Part shown: positions 9,013 through 20,105 of the stretch, in pieces
Numbering within the stretch: the stretch's first letter is position 1
Layout of the letters: every line of letters starts with the position of its first letter
Source of the DNA: Pseudonocardia xinjiangensis
Lineage (GTDB): Bacteria; Actinomycetota; Actinomycetes; Mycobacteriales; Pseudonocardiaceae
Length of the DNA: 64,000 nucleotides
Direction of reading: 5' to 3'
Assembly: GCF_012911925.1 (NCBI RefSeq)
Contig: NZ_JAAXKY010000001.1
Location: 62,001 to 126,000, forward strand
Notes under the pieces: model-generated
The model's input: the letters and a program-made list of their open reading frames with translations, nothing else
Databases searched by the model: none
What the model was told of the DNA's origin: nothing
Made by a program: the position numbers and the translations under genes

Positions 9013-9220
9013 GACACTCACGGATTCGTCCGCGGCGCTGGACCCGGTGTGGACAAGGGCCATCGGTTCGTCGTCCAATCCGTTCCGACGTGATGCACAC
9101 GGAGGTACTGGACGCTTGCCCTGGGCTCGAACCTCTCCGGTGCCTGTACTACAGGTATACCGTCAGGTTTTGTGTCACGGTCGGTGGTGTCCACCACGCC
9201 CGCGTTTCGGAGTCGTAAGC

Positions 9221-9277
9221 TTTCGGAGCCGTAGTGCTGTTATGGCCCCTTTCCGGTAGCAGCACGGCTCCGAAACG
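9221..9277. terminator. Large hairpin downstream of the beta-galactosidase operon
   Basis: The left arm beginning TTTCGGAGCCGT at 9221 pairs with the right arm ending ACGGCTCCGAAA at 9263-9274, continuing through GTGCTG/CAGCAC with a one-base bulge. A further copy of TTTCGGAGTCG just upstream (9214) could pair instead. The hairpin lies right after the lacZ-like stop on the minus strand and before the nat gene, and has no T-run, as is common for actinobacterial terminators. Confidence 0.6.
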
Positions 9278-9286
9278 CCCGTAATG

Positions 9287-12082
<2,796 letters not shown>

Positions 12083-12910
12083 TCAGCCTTTCACGGCGCC
12101 GGCGGCGATGTTCTTGATGAAGTGGCGGGAACCGATGAGGAACACGACGAGCAGGGGCAGGATCGCCAGCAGCGTGCCCGCCATCACCAGGCTGTAGTCG
12201 GTGCCGTACACCCCGTTCAGCTGGGAGAGCGCGACCTGCAGGGTGAGGTTGCGCGAGTCGACCATGATGATCAGCGGCCACAGGTAGTCGTTCCACGCGC
12301 TGATGAACGTGAAGATCCCCAGGAACGCGAGCGCCGGGCGCAGCACGGGCAGTGCCACGTTCCAGTACGTCCGGAAGAACCCGCAGCCGTCCATCCGCGC
12401 TGCTTCCAGCAGTTCGTCGGGCAGCGCGCTCGCGCAGTACTGGCGCATCCAGAAGATGCCGAACGCGTTGGCGGCGGCCGGGATGATCAACGCCTTGAGG
12501 TCGCCGACCCACCCGAGCGTCGCCATGATCGAGAACTGCGGGATCGCCGCGAGCTGGGTGGGCACCACGAAGGTGGCGAGCAGGATCCCGAACAGCACGT
12601 TCCGGCCGGGAAAACGGTACTTCGCGAACGTGAACGCGGCGAGCGAGTCGAAGAACAGCACCAGCACGGTGGTCGCCACCGCGACGATCACGGTGTTCAG
12701 CAGCGAACCGAAGAAGTCGATGCTGGCGAAGACCTCGGCGAGGTTGTCGAACAGGTGCGAGCCGAACGTCAGCTTGGGTGGTGTCGTGAAGATGTCCGAC
12801 GTCGTGTTGGTCGCCATCACGGCGAGCCAGTAGTAGGGGAACAGCGTGATCACCGCGCCGACGGCCAGCAGCCCGCCGCCCAGCAGCTTGACCCGCAGCG
12901 ACGGGGTCAT
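12083..12910 (-). CDS. Carbohydrate ABC transporter permease (MalG/LacG type)
   Basis: 275 residues from ATG 12910, overlapping the previous stop (ATGA). Six membrane spans are visible, from LLGGGLLAVGAVITLFPYYW to LLAILPLLVVFLIGS. The EAA loop that contacts the ATPase is EAARMDGCGFFRTYWNVALP. Family CUT1 permeases import oligosaccharides with a lipoprotein binding protein. No ATPase gene is present in the operon, so a shared MsiK-type ATPase encoded elsewhere probably energises it (established for actinobacteria, inferred here). Confidence 0.92.
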   Translation of the reverse strand: MTPSLRVKLLGGGLLAVGAVITLFPYYWLAVMATNTTSDIFTTPPKLTFGSHLFDNLAEVFASIDFFGSLLNTVIVAVATTVLVLFFDSLAAFTFAKYRFPGRNVLFGILLATFVVPTQLAAIPQFSIMATLGWVGDLKALIIPAAANAFGIFWMRQYCASALPDELLEAARMDGCGFFRTYWNVALPVLRPALAFLGIFTFISAWNDYLWPLIIMVDSRNLTLQVALSQLNGVYGTDYSLVMAGTLLAILPLLVVFLIGSRHFIKNIAAGAVKG

Positions 12911-13851
12911 CGGGAGACCTCCGCGCGCTCGGGGCGCTGGATCAGCCGCCAGTTGATGATCGCGAAGATCACGACGACGACGAAGATCCCCCAGGCGATC
13001 GCGGCCCCGTAACCGAAGTCGTTCTCGAGGAAGGCCATGTTGTAGAAGTAGAGGACCATCGTGGTGCCGGCGTCCTGCACGCCGCCGCGGTCGCCCACCA
13101 GCACCTGCGCCTCCGTGAAGACCTGCATCCCGTTGATCGCCGACATCACCACGGAGAACAGCATCACCGGCCGCAGCAGCGGGAGCGTGACGCGGAAGAA
13201 CGTCTGCACCGGCCCGGCCCCGTCGATGCGGGCGGCCTCGTAGATGTCGGCCGGGATCGCCTGCAGTCCGGCCAGGAAGATGATCGCGTTGTAGCCGACC
13301 CACCGCCAGATGATCATCACCGAGATGGCGACCTTGATGCCCCACGGATCGGTGAGCCAGCCGACCGGGTCGAGGCCGATCGCGCTGAGGAACGAGTTGA
13401 GGATGCCGAACTCGGTGGAGAACACCGAGCTGAACACGATCGCCATGGCGACGACCGAGGTCACGTTGGGCATGAAGTACGCGATCCGGTACAGCCCCTT
13501 GAAACGGATCGAGGAGTTCAACCCGAGCGCGATGAGCAGTGCCAGCACCGTCATCGGCACCGTCGACATCACCCAGATGATGAACGTGTTGCCGATCGCG
13601 TTCCAGAACTCGGCGTCGGTGACCAGCAACGCGAAGTTGTCGAGCCCGATCCATTGCATCGGCCCGATGCCGTCCCAGCGGTGCAGCGCGAGGTACAGCG
13701 AGTAGAACACCGGGTACGCGCCGAAGACGAGGAACAGGATGTAGAACGGCGATATGGCGAGGTACTGCGGAAGGTGGCGGAACCGCCGCCGCTGCGGAAC
13801 CTGCGCAACAGCCGGCGCGCTCGGCGCTTTGCGCGGGAGCAGATCCGTCAT
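12907..13851 (-). CDS. Carbohydrate ABC transporter permease (MalF/LacF type)
   Basis: 314 residues from ATG 13851 (MTDLLPRKAPSAPAV); the longer frame upstream overlaps the binding protein and is not family-like. It has six spans with a first span ISPFYILFLVFGAYPVFYSL and the EAA loop EAARIDGAGPVQTFFRVTLP. It pairs with the MalG-type permease, whose start overlaps its stop. Its own start shares one base with the binding-protein stop (TGATG). Role: half of the membrane channel for a beta-galactoside importer. Confidence 0.92.
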   Translation of the reverse strand: MTDLLPRKAPSAPAVAQVPQRRRFRHLPQYLAISPFYILFLVFGAYPVFYSLYLALHRWDGIGPMQWIGLDNFALLVTDAEFWNAIGNTFIIWVMSTVPMTVLALLIALGLNSSIRFKGLYRIAYFMPNVTSVVAMAIVFSSVFSTEFGILNSFLSAIGLDPVGWLTDPWGIKVAISVMIIWRWVGYNAIIFLAGLQAIPADIYEAARIDGAGPVQTFFRVTLPLLRPVMLFSVVMSAINGMQVFTEAQVLVGDRGGVQDAGTTMVLYFYNMAFLENDFGYGAAIAWGIFVVVVIFAIINWRLIQRPERAEVSR

Positions 13852-15125
13852 CACAACACCCCCGATCGCTGCAGGAGCCGGTCGATCGCGGAGCGGGCGT
13901 CGCGCCACGCCTGCTGTGGGTCCTTGCCCGCCGACTCCACGTTGACCAGCTCGTCGGTGAAGCAGTTGCTGATGTCGATGTCCCACGGGCTGAAGTAGGC
14001 AGGCTGCACGCCCTTCGCCGACTCACCGAACACGTCGGCCGTGATCTGGCCGCCGAAGAACGGGTCGGGCTGCCGGGCGGTGACGTCGGTGAACGCGGCC
14101 GGCGCCGAGGGGAAGATCCCGACGTCGGCGTAGTGGCGCGCCTGGTTGGTGGGCGAGAGCAGCCAGCTGACGATCTCGAACGCCGCCTGCGGCTGCGGGC
14201 AGTACCGGGTGATCGCGATGAACGAACCGCCCTGGTTGCCGGGCCCGCCGGGGCTGCGGCACAGGCGCCACGCTCCCGCGGTGGTCGGCGCCGACTCCTT
14301 GATCTCGCCGGTGATCCACGAAGCGTTGACGAGGCTGAGCTCCGTGCCGTTGGTCCACGCGGCGTGCCGGTCGACGGAGCCCGTGGTGCTCCCGTTGTCG
14401 AAGTAGCCGGCCGTCAGGCCCTTGCGTACGGCGCTCAGCGCCCGTTCCCACGCGCGCCTGACGGGCTCCTCGTCGCCGATGAACCGCCCTTGGCGGTCCA
14501 TGTACTTGCGCGGCTCCTGCGCCATCGAGTACGTGAAGACGGTCTTGGCGTCGGTGATCAGGTACCGGCCGGGGAGCGCTCTCTGCAGCTCCTCGCCGAA
14601 CGCGAAGTAGTCCTCCCACGTCGCCACGGCACGGGCGACGTCGTCGGGCTCGCTCGGCATCCCGGCCTGCGCGAACAGGTCGTGGCGGTAGAACAGCGCG
14701 GCGGGCCCGGTGTCGACGGGGAACCCGAGCAGCCGCCCGTCCGGCGTGGTGCCGGCCTCCCACTTCCACGGCAGGTAGTCGCCGCGGAGCCGCTGCGCGC
14801 CCATCGTGTTGAGGTCGACGAACTGGTCGGCGTCGCCGAAGTACCCGGCGATGTCGTCGTTGAGCATCGTCATGTCCGGCAGGTAGGCACCGCCGGACAT
14901 CGTCGCGAGCAGCTTGTGGCGCAGGTCGTGGCTGACGTTGGCGGGGTCGAACCCGGCGCCGGCGAAGCGCACGGCGGCCTCGTCGAGCACGGCGGGCGAG
15001 AGGCCGCGGGTCCAGTACCAGAGGGTGAGCTTCCCGGGGCTCGCGGTCCTCGGGCTCGCGCACCCGGCGAGCGCGAATGCGAGAGCGCCTGCCGCCAGGA
15101 AACGGCGGCGGGTCAGTGCAGTCAT
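13851..15125 (-). CDS. Sugar-binding lipoprotein of ABC transporter
   Basis: 424 residues from ATG 15125. The N-terminus TRRRFLAAGALAFALAGCAS carries a twin-arginine-like RRRF start and a lipobox LAGC, so the protein is lipid-anchored outside the membrane, possibly Tat-exported. The body shows the extracellular solute-binding (family 1) pattern, with KLTLWYWTRGLSPAVLDEA at the start and YFGDADQFVDLNTM later. It delivers sugar to the two permeases that follow. It is the first gene of the operon; the -35/-10 at 15175-15203 and the operator at 15147-15170 lie directly upstream. Confidence 0.9.
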   Translation of the reverse strand: MTALTRRRFLAAGALAFALAGCASPRTASPGKLTLWYWTRGLSPAVLDEAAVRFAGAGFDPANVSHDLRHKLLATMSGGAYLPDMTMLNDDIAGYFGDADQFVDLNTMGAQRLRGDYLPWKWEAGTTPDGRLLGFPVDTGPAALFYRHDLFAQAGMPSEPDDVARAVATWEDYFAFGEELQRALPGRYLITDAKTVFTYSMAQEPRKYMDRQGRFIGDEEPVRRAWERALSAVRKGLTAGYFDNGSTTGSVDRHAAWTNGTELSLVNASWITGEIKESAPTTAGAWRLCRSPGGPGNQGGSFIAITRYCPQPQAAFEIVSWLLSPTNQARHYADVGIFPSAPAAFTDVTARQPDPFFGGQITADVFGESAKGVQPAYFSPWDIDISNCFTDELVNVESAGKDPQQAWRDARSAIDRLLQRSGVL

Positions 15126-15146
15126 CACACCTCCGGCGACGATGCC

Positions 15147-15170
15147 GTGACCGGTCACGTGACCGGTCAC
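15147..15170. promoter_or_regulatory. Tandem LacI-type palindromic operator
   Basis: Two perfect copies of the palindrome TGACCGGTCA lie at 15148-15157 and 15160-15169, joined by CG; the whole 24-bp stretch is itself a perfect palindrome with CACGTG at its centre. It sits between the sugar operon (first ATG at 15125) and its putative promoter, so a bound repressor would block initiation. The divergently unlinked but adjacent LacI gene is the obvious binder. Confidence 0.82.
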
Positions 15171-15174
15171 GGAG

Positions 15175-15203
15175 AGTGTGGGACCGCGTCGATCCACTGT
15201 CAA
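15175..15203 (-). promoter_or_regulatory. Promoter of the beta-galactoside operon
   Basis: On the minus strand a perfect -35 TTGACA (complement of 15198-15203) is followed after exactly 17 bp by CACACT (complement of 15175-15180), a weak -10. The tandem palindrome begins five bases downstream, where transcription should start. The lacI stop is at 15213, so this short gap holds the whole control region. Confidence 0.65.
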
Positions 15204-15212
15204 GGAGAGCGC

Positions 15213-16184
15213 TCAGGCCGTTCCGCGCAGCACGAGCGTGCCCGTGATCGTCGTGACCTCGGGGGTCGCGCCGGCCAGCAGCGTGGCCACCTGCTCGACG
15301 GCCAGCGCCCCGAGCTGCCGCGTGTCGATGCGGACCGTGGACAGCGGCGGTTCGACGAGGCTGCCGATCTGCACGCCGTCGAACCCGATCACCGCGCAGT
15401 CCTGGGGCACCCGGCGCCCGAGCATCCTGGCCCTGCGGACGGCGCCGATCGCGATGACGTCGTTGTAGGTGAGCAGGCCGTCGAGATCAGGGTGCGCGTC
15501 GAGCAGCGCCGCGACACCGATCTCCCCGCCCTCCACCGACTGCCCGGCGCCGAGCACCCAGCCGCTCAGCCCGTGCGAACGCAGCGCGTCGAGGTACCAG
15601 CGGCTGCGCGCGCTCGGCGCCGCGTGCTCGTGGTCGAGCATGCCGATCCGGCACCTGCCGCCCGCCACGAGGTGAGCGACGGCAGCGTGGATCCCGGCCT
15701 CACCGTCCACCCGGATCGAACCGAAGCTCGCACCCGCGCTCTCCCGTCCGATGTAGACCACGGGGATGCCGCCCGTGTACCGGGCGACGACGTCGGCGGG
15801 AGCGTTCAGGTACCCGACGATCGCGTCGACCTGCGAGCCGATCACCTCGAGCGTGCCGAGCTCCTGCTCACCGTCGCCCGCGGTGTCGTAGACGACCACG
15901 TGCCAGCCGCGCTTCCTGGCCGCCTCCAGCGCGGCCGAGGCGACCTCGGTGAAGAACGGGTTCAGCAGGTCCGGGATGACCAGCCCGACGGACGTCGTGT
16001 CCTGCCGGACCAGCGCGCGGGCGAACCTGCTGGGCCGGAAGCCGAGCTCGCGCGCGGCGTCGAGCACCCGCTCCTTGGTGGTCGCGTCGATCTCAGGCTT
16101 GTCGTTGAGCGCCCGCGACACGGTCTGGTACGACACCCCCGCCGAAATGGCGACGTCGCGGATCGTCACCCGCTTGCCGGCCAT
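15213..16184 (-). CDS. LacI-family transcriptional repressor
   Basis: 323 residues from ATG 16184. The N-terminal helix-turn-helix reads VTIRDVAISAGVSYQTVSRA followed by the hinge helix RPSRFARALVRQ; residues 60-323 form the periplasmic-binding-like sensor domain (TTSVGLVIPDLLNPFFTEVA through the C-terminal VTTITGTLVLRG). It reads in the same direction as the sugar operon and ends 88 bp before its first gene. It almost surely represses it through TGACCGGTCA and is released by a galactoside. Effector is inferred. Confidence 0.92.
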   Translation of the reverse strand: MAGKRVTIRDVAISAGVSYQTVSRALNDKPEIDATTKERVLDAARELGFRPSRFARALVRQDTTSVGLVIPDLLNPFFTEVASAALEAARKRGWHVVVYDTAGDGEQELGTLEVIGSQVDAIVGYLNAPADVVARYTGGIPVVYIGRESAGASFGSIRVDGEAGIHAAVAHLVAGGRCRIGMLDHEHAAPSARSRWYLDALRSHGLSGWVLGAGQSVEGGEIGVAALLDAHPDLDGLLTYNDVIAIGAVRRARMLGRRVPQDCAVIGFDGVQIGSLVEPPLSTVRIDTRQLGALAVEQVATLLAGATPEVTTITGTLVLRGTA

Positions 16185-16312
16185 CGGTCCTCCTTCACGC
16201 GGGAGGTGACGCTAGCAGCCGGCGCCGGGCACGACCCGCCGCGCGATCCTCCCCGGACCGGCAGGACGCGATCCGACGTCGGTCATCACCTCTACGCAGA
16301 TCGCGGTCGCCC

Positions 16313-16858
16313 TGGATCGTCTTTCTCGCGCCCTCCCTCGCCCGGCTCGTCCCGGACCATCCCGCCGTGTTCCTGGCCTCCGGCCTCGCCCGCGAGGTCC
16401 TGCTCGCCCTGACCGGCCCCCACAACCACGACGGCACCGCGCCCGGCCGCAGCCGCTCCGCGCGCTCCCGCCTCCTCCGAGTCCTGGTCGATGAGCTCCG
16501 CGAAGCACCCGAACAGCCACTGCACCTGCCCGAACCACGCGACGACCGGCTGCAGGCCATCGCCCGGATGCTGCAGGAGTCGCCTGCGGACAACGCCACG
16601 CTGGCCGAACTCGGGAAGACGATCGGAGCCAGCAGCCGCACCCTCAGCCGGCTGTTCAACAACGAGCTCGGCATGACCTTCTACGAGTGGCGCACCCAGC
16701 TACGCGTCCACCACGCGCTCGTGCTCCTCGCCGAGGGCCACGACACCATCCGAACCGCCTCCGCCTGCGGATGGGCCAACCCCAGCAGCTTCATCGCGGC
16801 CTTCACCACCATCATCGGGACGACCCCGGGCCGCTACCGAACCTCTGCCGGCACCTGA
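16313..16858 (+). pseudogene. AraC-family regulator lacking its N-terminal cupin domain
   Basis: The frame carries WIVFLAPSLARLVPDHPAVF, a linker and a complete C-terminal AraC domain: NATLAELGKTIGASSRTLSR, then ELGMTFYEWRTQLRVHHALV and SACGWANPSSFIAAFTTIIG before TTPGRYR. Relatives are about 240-260 residues with a cupin sensor in front; here about 80-90 residues are missing and upstream sequence in this frame is unrelated. A protein could start at GTG 16367, so it might still bind DNA constitutively. Truncation during rearrangement beside the lac cluster is inferred. Confidence 0.65.
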
Positions 16859-16880
16859 GACGAGTCACCGCGGGAGTCCG

Positions 16881-17243
16881 TCATCGCGGGCGGCGGGACC
16901 GGCTCTCCGCGCAGCGGATGCACGTCTCGGCCGCGGGCACCGCCTCCAGGCGTGCCTCGCCGATGTCGCGCCCGCACGACACGCACCGGCCGTAGGTACC
17001 GGCCGCCACGCGGTCCGCCGCCCGGCCCAGAGCCGTGAGGTCCCGGCGGGCGCCCGCCAGCAGACCCAGCACCTGCGCACGCTGGACCGCGATCGTCACG
17101 CCCTCCGGGTCGTGCTCGTCATCGTGCGTATCGAACGCCTGCTGCTCGGCCATCCCCTCGACCTGCCGCTCCAGCGCAGCGATCCGGTCCGCCGTCTCCG
17201 CCCGCTCCGCGGCGAGCCGCGCCGAGACGTCCCGTCCGTCCAT
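16881..17243 (-). CDS. TraR/DksA-type zinc-finger protein
   Basis: 120 residues from ATG 17243. The N-terminal half is a helical coiled coil (RLAAERAETADRIAALERQV, and again around LLAGARRDLTALGRAADRVA). The C-terminus carries the four-cysteine zinc finger GRCVSCGRDIGEARLEAVPA with ETCIRCA. DksA-like proteins enter the RNA polymerase secondary channel; short actinobacterial versions are often of unknown role (RbpA and CarD are separate families). It is a single gene with no clear operon. Confidence 0.88.
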   Translation of the reverse strand: MDGRDVSARLAAERAETADRIAALERQVEGMAEQQAFDTHDDEHDPEGVTIAVQRAQVLGLLAGARRDLTALGRAADRVAAGTYGRCVSCGRDIGEARLEAVPAAETCIRCAESRSRRPR

Positions 17244-17315
17244 ACCGGTGGAACGGGCGGGGTCGCACCACCGTTCCGCGCAGCGATCACGGCGCGCCCG
17301 GCGCGAGTCAGGCGT

Positions 17316-17684
17316 TCAGACGCGCTGGGCGTGCTCCTCGCGAGCACGCGCCACCGCTTCCCCGTGTTCGGCGTTCCACGCGCAGCTCGCGGCGAGCGGC
17401 TCGAAGAGCGTGTGCCCGAGCGGGGTCAGCTCGTACTCGACCCGCGGCGGCATCTCGTCGTAGACGGTTCGCGTGATCATGCCGTCGCGCTCCATCGCGC
17501 GCAGCGACTCGGTCAGCACCTTCGGCGTGACGCGCGCGAGCGGCACCTGCAGCTCCGAGAACCGGCGCGGCCCGTCGCGGAGACAGACGAGGATCTTCGC
17601 CGTCCACTTGTCGCCGACCCGGACGGGGAACGGCATGTGGTCGGCGCAAGCCGTGAACAGCGCAGGATCCAGGGGCTCACGCAC
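17316..17684 (-). CDS. HxlR-family transcriptional regulator
   Basis: 122 residues from GTG 17684. A single HxlR winged helix: FPVRVGDKWTAKILVCLRDG, RRFSELQVPLARVTPKVLTE, then MERDGMITRTVYDEMPPRVE and YELTPLGHTL. Such regulators often respond to reactive aldehydes, oxidants or quinones and control a divergent oxidoreductase. Exactly that layout occurs here, with an NmrA-like gene diverging at 17762 across a 77-bp gap that holds inverted repeats. Confidence 0.92.
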   Translation of the reverse strand: MREPLDPALFTACADHMPFPVRVGDKWTAKILVCLRDGPRRFSELQVPLARVTPKVLTESLRAMERDGMITRTVYDEMPPRVEYELTPLGHTLFEPLAASCAWNAEHGEAVARAREEHAQRV

Positions 17685-17710
17685 CGTCCGACCCTACGTC
17701 GGCGCAGGTC

Positions 17711-17748
17711 GGCGCCACTACCGTTGCGGGAACCGCACCCGTGGCGCC
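17711..17748. promoter_or_regulatory. Inverted repeat between hxlR and NmrA-like gene
   Basis: GGCGCCAC (17711-17718) and GTGGCGCC (17741-17748) are perfect 8-bp arms. Between them TGCGG and CCGCA form a second short pair. The element fills most of the divergent promoter gap, so it is a candidate HxlR operator; high GC makes chance palindromes fairly likely. Confidence 0.45.
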
Positions 17749-17761
17749 TAGCGTCCTGCCC

Positions 17762-18412
17762 ATGAGCCGGATCGTGATCTTCGGAGCAGGTGGACGCGCT
17801 GGTCGGCGGACGGTCGAGGAGGCGGTGGGCCGCAGCCACGAGGTCACGGCGGTCGTGCGGGACCCCGACGCCCACCACGGTCCGGGTCGCGCCGGCGTCA
17901 GCGTCGTGGCCGGCGACGTCACCGACCCCACGAGCGTCGCGGCCGTCGCCGCCGGGCACGACGCCGCCGTCACCGCGGCCGCGCGCCTCGACGTCCCGGC
18001 CGTCGACTTCTACACGGCGGCGACCGAGGCTCTCGTGGCCGGGCTGGCGAAGGCGGGCGTGTCCCGGCTCGTCCTGGTGGGCATGGGGCCGGTGCTCGAG
18101 GTGGCGCCGGGCGAACGGCTGCTGGACGCTCCCGGCTTCCCGGCCGCGCACCGCGACTTCGCCCTCGGCCACGTCGCCCAGCTCGACGTCCTGGCCGCCG
18201 CGCCCGACCTCGACTGGGTCGTGCTCGCCCCACCCGTGGTCGTCCTGGACGAGACGGCCGCGCGCACCGGCCGGTACCGGACCGGCGGAACGCGGCTGCT
18301 GTCGCCGCCCGGTACCGGCGCCCCGTTCTCCTACGCCGATCTCGCCGTCGCCCTGCTCGACGAGATCGACACCCCCCGCCACCACCGGGCACTGGTCGCC
18401 GTCGGCCCCTAG
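17762..18412 (+). CDS. NAD(P)-binding NmrA/SDR-like oxidoreductase
   Basis: 216 residues from ATG 17762. The Rossmann glycine motif IVIFGAGGRAGRRTVEEAV is at the N-terminus, followed by VVAGDVTDP, AGVSRLVLVGMG and a C-terminal substrate half (DLDWVVLAPPVVV, APFSYADLAVALLDEI). It belongs to the atypical short-chain NAD(P)H-binding group (PF13460) that includes quinone/flavin reductase-like and regulatory proteins. Divergence from an HxlR regulator suggests induction by electrophile or oxidant stress. The exact reaction is unknown. Confidence 0.88.
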   Translation: MSRIVIFGAGGRAGRRTVEEAVGRSHEVTAVVRDPDAHHGPGRAGVSVVAGDVTDPTSVAAVAAGHDAAVTAAARLDVPAVDFYTAATEALVAGLAKAGVSRLVLVGMGPVLEVAPGERLLDAPGFPAAHRDFALGHVAQLDVLAAAPDLDWVVLAPPVVVLDETAARTGRYRTGGTRLLSPPGTGAPFSYADLAVALLDEIDTPRHHRALVAVGP

Positions 18413-18414
18413 CA

Positions 18415-18846
18415 TCAGGAACCAGGCACGAGGGTGTTCTGCCGCGCCACCACCCACCACCGCTCACCCTCCTTGGTCAGCACGTACAGGGCGCTCATCG
18501 CATGGCCCACGTCGACCGGCTCACCTGCCGCGTCCGTCGCCCACGCGTGCTTGTGCGCCACGGCGACGTCGGGCCGCACGAAGACCACGTCCGCGAGCCG
18601 GTAGCGGGCGCGCTCGTCGCGCAACGGTCCCGCGAGCGCAGCCCTGCTCACCTCGAGCATCATGTCGCGGCCGTCGAGCTGCCGCCCGTTCACGGAGACG
18701 GCCGAGCCGTTCTCGGCGAAGTGCTCGACCAGCAGGTCGGCGTCGTTGTCGTTGAAGCCCTTCTCGACGTCGGCGATCACCTGGCGGATCGCCTCGACGT
18801 CTGCGGTGTGGTCGAGCGAGTTGTCCTCGATACGGGGTGCGGTCAT
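18415..18846 (-). CDS. SnoaL/SgcJ-like (DUF4440) protein
   Basis: 143 residues from ATG 18846; the GTG-type frame from 18867 adds seven residues with no support. It follows the SgcJ/EcaC/DUF4440 pattern: VEAIRQVIADVEKGFNDNDA, DLLVEHFAENGSAVSVNGRQ and VRPDVAVAHKHAWATD, ending in WWVVARQNTLV. These are small NTF2-fold proteins, some enzymes, many of unknown function. The 3' end is convergent with the NmrA-like gene three bases away, so the two share a terminator region. Confidence 0.85.
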   Translation of the reverse strand: MTAPRIEDNSLDHTADVEAIRQVIADVEKGFNDNDADLLVEHFAENGSAVSVNGRQLDGRDMMLEVSRAALAGPLRDERARYRLADVVFVRPDVAVAHKHAWATDAAGEPVDVGHAMSALYVLTKEGERWWVVARQNTLVPGS

Positions 18847-18863
18847 GCAAAGATCGTCGGCCC

Positions 18864-19290
18864 TCAACTCGGCTTCAGGTCAACGGCGGAACCAGGCCCC
18901 GTCTCGTTCTCCAGGCTCAGCAGGAGGTCGCGGACCGCGGCGGGCTGTGACAGGAACGGCGTCGCAGTCCTGCAGGAACGTGTCCACCAGCAGCTCGGGG
19001 CGAACCCCGAACGTCCCGGCGGCGAGGTCGACGTCGAGGAACGGCGCGGGGGTGCCGTCGCCGAACTCGGACAGGCTCTGCCCGACCTCAGGCAGGTAGC
19101 TGGAGATCAGCAGCAGGTGGCGCACCGACGCCACACCCGCAGCCGCCTCTGCCGTCACGATGCCGCCGTAGCTGTGGGCGACCACGACGGTGGGCTCGTC
19201 GCTGTCCTGCAGCACCTGCCGCACCGCGGCGACGTCCTCGGTCAACCCCGGGCCACCGGCGCCGACAGGGCGTTCTCCGATTTCCTCAGC
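18864..19290 (-). pseudogene. Alpha/beta hydrolase, fragment with internal deletion
   Basis: The minus frame contains GLTEDVAAVRQVLQDSDEPT, VVVAHSYGGIVTAEAA with the nucleophile elbow (SYGG preceded by H), and LLLISSYLPEVGQSLSEFGD. The N-terminal strand-loop (VLVHG) is missing and the frame shifts near 18960. The other frame then supplies FLSQPAAVRDLLLSLENETG and ends at TGA 18864-18866, which looks like the C-terminal helix. The acid and histidine regions are lost, so the product would be inactive. Confidence 0.6.
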
Positions 19291-19357
19291 TCGCTCGATC
19301 ACCAGATCGTCCGCGAACGTCCGACCGCGCAACGTCGTCCCGGGTGAGCCGGCGGCG

Positions 19358-19939
19358 TCAGCCCCGTTGTTCGAGGCCCAACAACGCGAGGACGTTGCGG
19401 AGACCTTGCTCCAGGACCGCGTCTGCGAGATCCCGGTCGGCCAGTGCGCGGGACAGTTGCAGCGTCCCGACCATCGTGGCGAAGACGCTGAGCGTCCTCG
19501 CCCGCGCCGCCTGCAGATCGTCCGGTGCAGAACGGGCGAGGATGGCGTCGATGGTGGCCAGCAAGCCATCGGTATATGCCCGTCTGGTGCCGTCACTGCA
19601 GCGCCCGATCTCGTCGAGCAGGGCAGCCGACGGGCAACCCTCCTCCGGGTTGTCCCGATGCCGGACCGAGAGGTACGACCGCACGATCTGCTCCGCTCCC
19701 CCGCCGGACGCCAGCTCCGTGAACTGCTGTCCCTGCGCTCGTAGCTGGTCGGCGACCGCGGTGGCGACCAGGTCCTCCTTCGAGGCGAAGTGGGCATAGA
19801 AGGCACCGTTGGTCAGCCCCGCATCCGCCATGAGGCTCGCGACCCCGGAACCGTCGATGCCGTCCCTCTTGAACCGGCGCCCGGCCGCCTCGACGATCCG
19901 CTGCCGCGTGGCCTGCTTGTGGTCTTTCCCGTACCGCAT
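19358..19939 (-). CDS. TetR-family transcriptional regulator
   Basis: 193 residues from ATG 19939. The N-terminal TetR helix-turn-helix reads RQRIVEAAGRRFKRDGIDGS then LMADAGLTNGAFYAHFASKE. The C-terminal ligand domain resembles the TetR_C group found with NemR-like repressors (EEGCPSAALLDEIGRC with a conserved cysteine). It faces away from the broken alpha/beta hydrolase at 20106, so the regulator probably once controlled it. Confidence 0.92.
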   Translation of the reverse strand: MRYGKDHKQATRQRIVEAAGRRFKRDGIDGSGVASLMADAGLTNGAFYAHFASKEDLVATAVADQLRAQGQQFTELASGGGAEQIVRSYLSVRHRDNPEEGCPSAALLDEIGRCSDGTRRAYTDGLLATIDAILARSAPDDLQAARARTLSVFATMVGTLQLSRALADRDLADAVLEQGLRNVLALLGLEQRG

Positions 19940-20105
19940 GACCGCCTACCTCCACTCCCCAGCAACAACCGCTTGCCTGTGCGTCGCGGCCTCTATAGCA
20001 TTACGATCATACTTCAAAGCGTGAGGTGATGGCGTCGTCCACCACTCACCCATCCGGCGCCGTACGTCTCGCTCGCCACATCCGGCAAGGAAGTGAACCC
20101 CCGCC

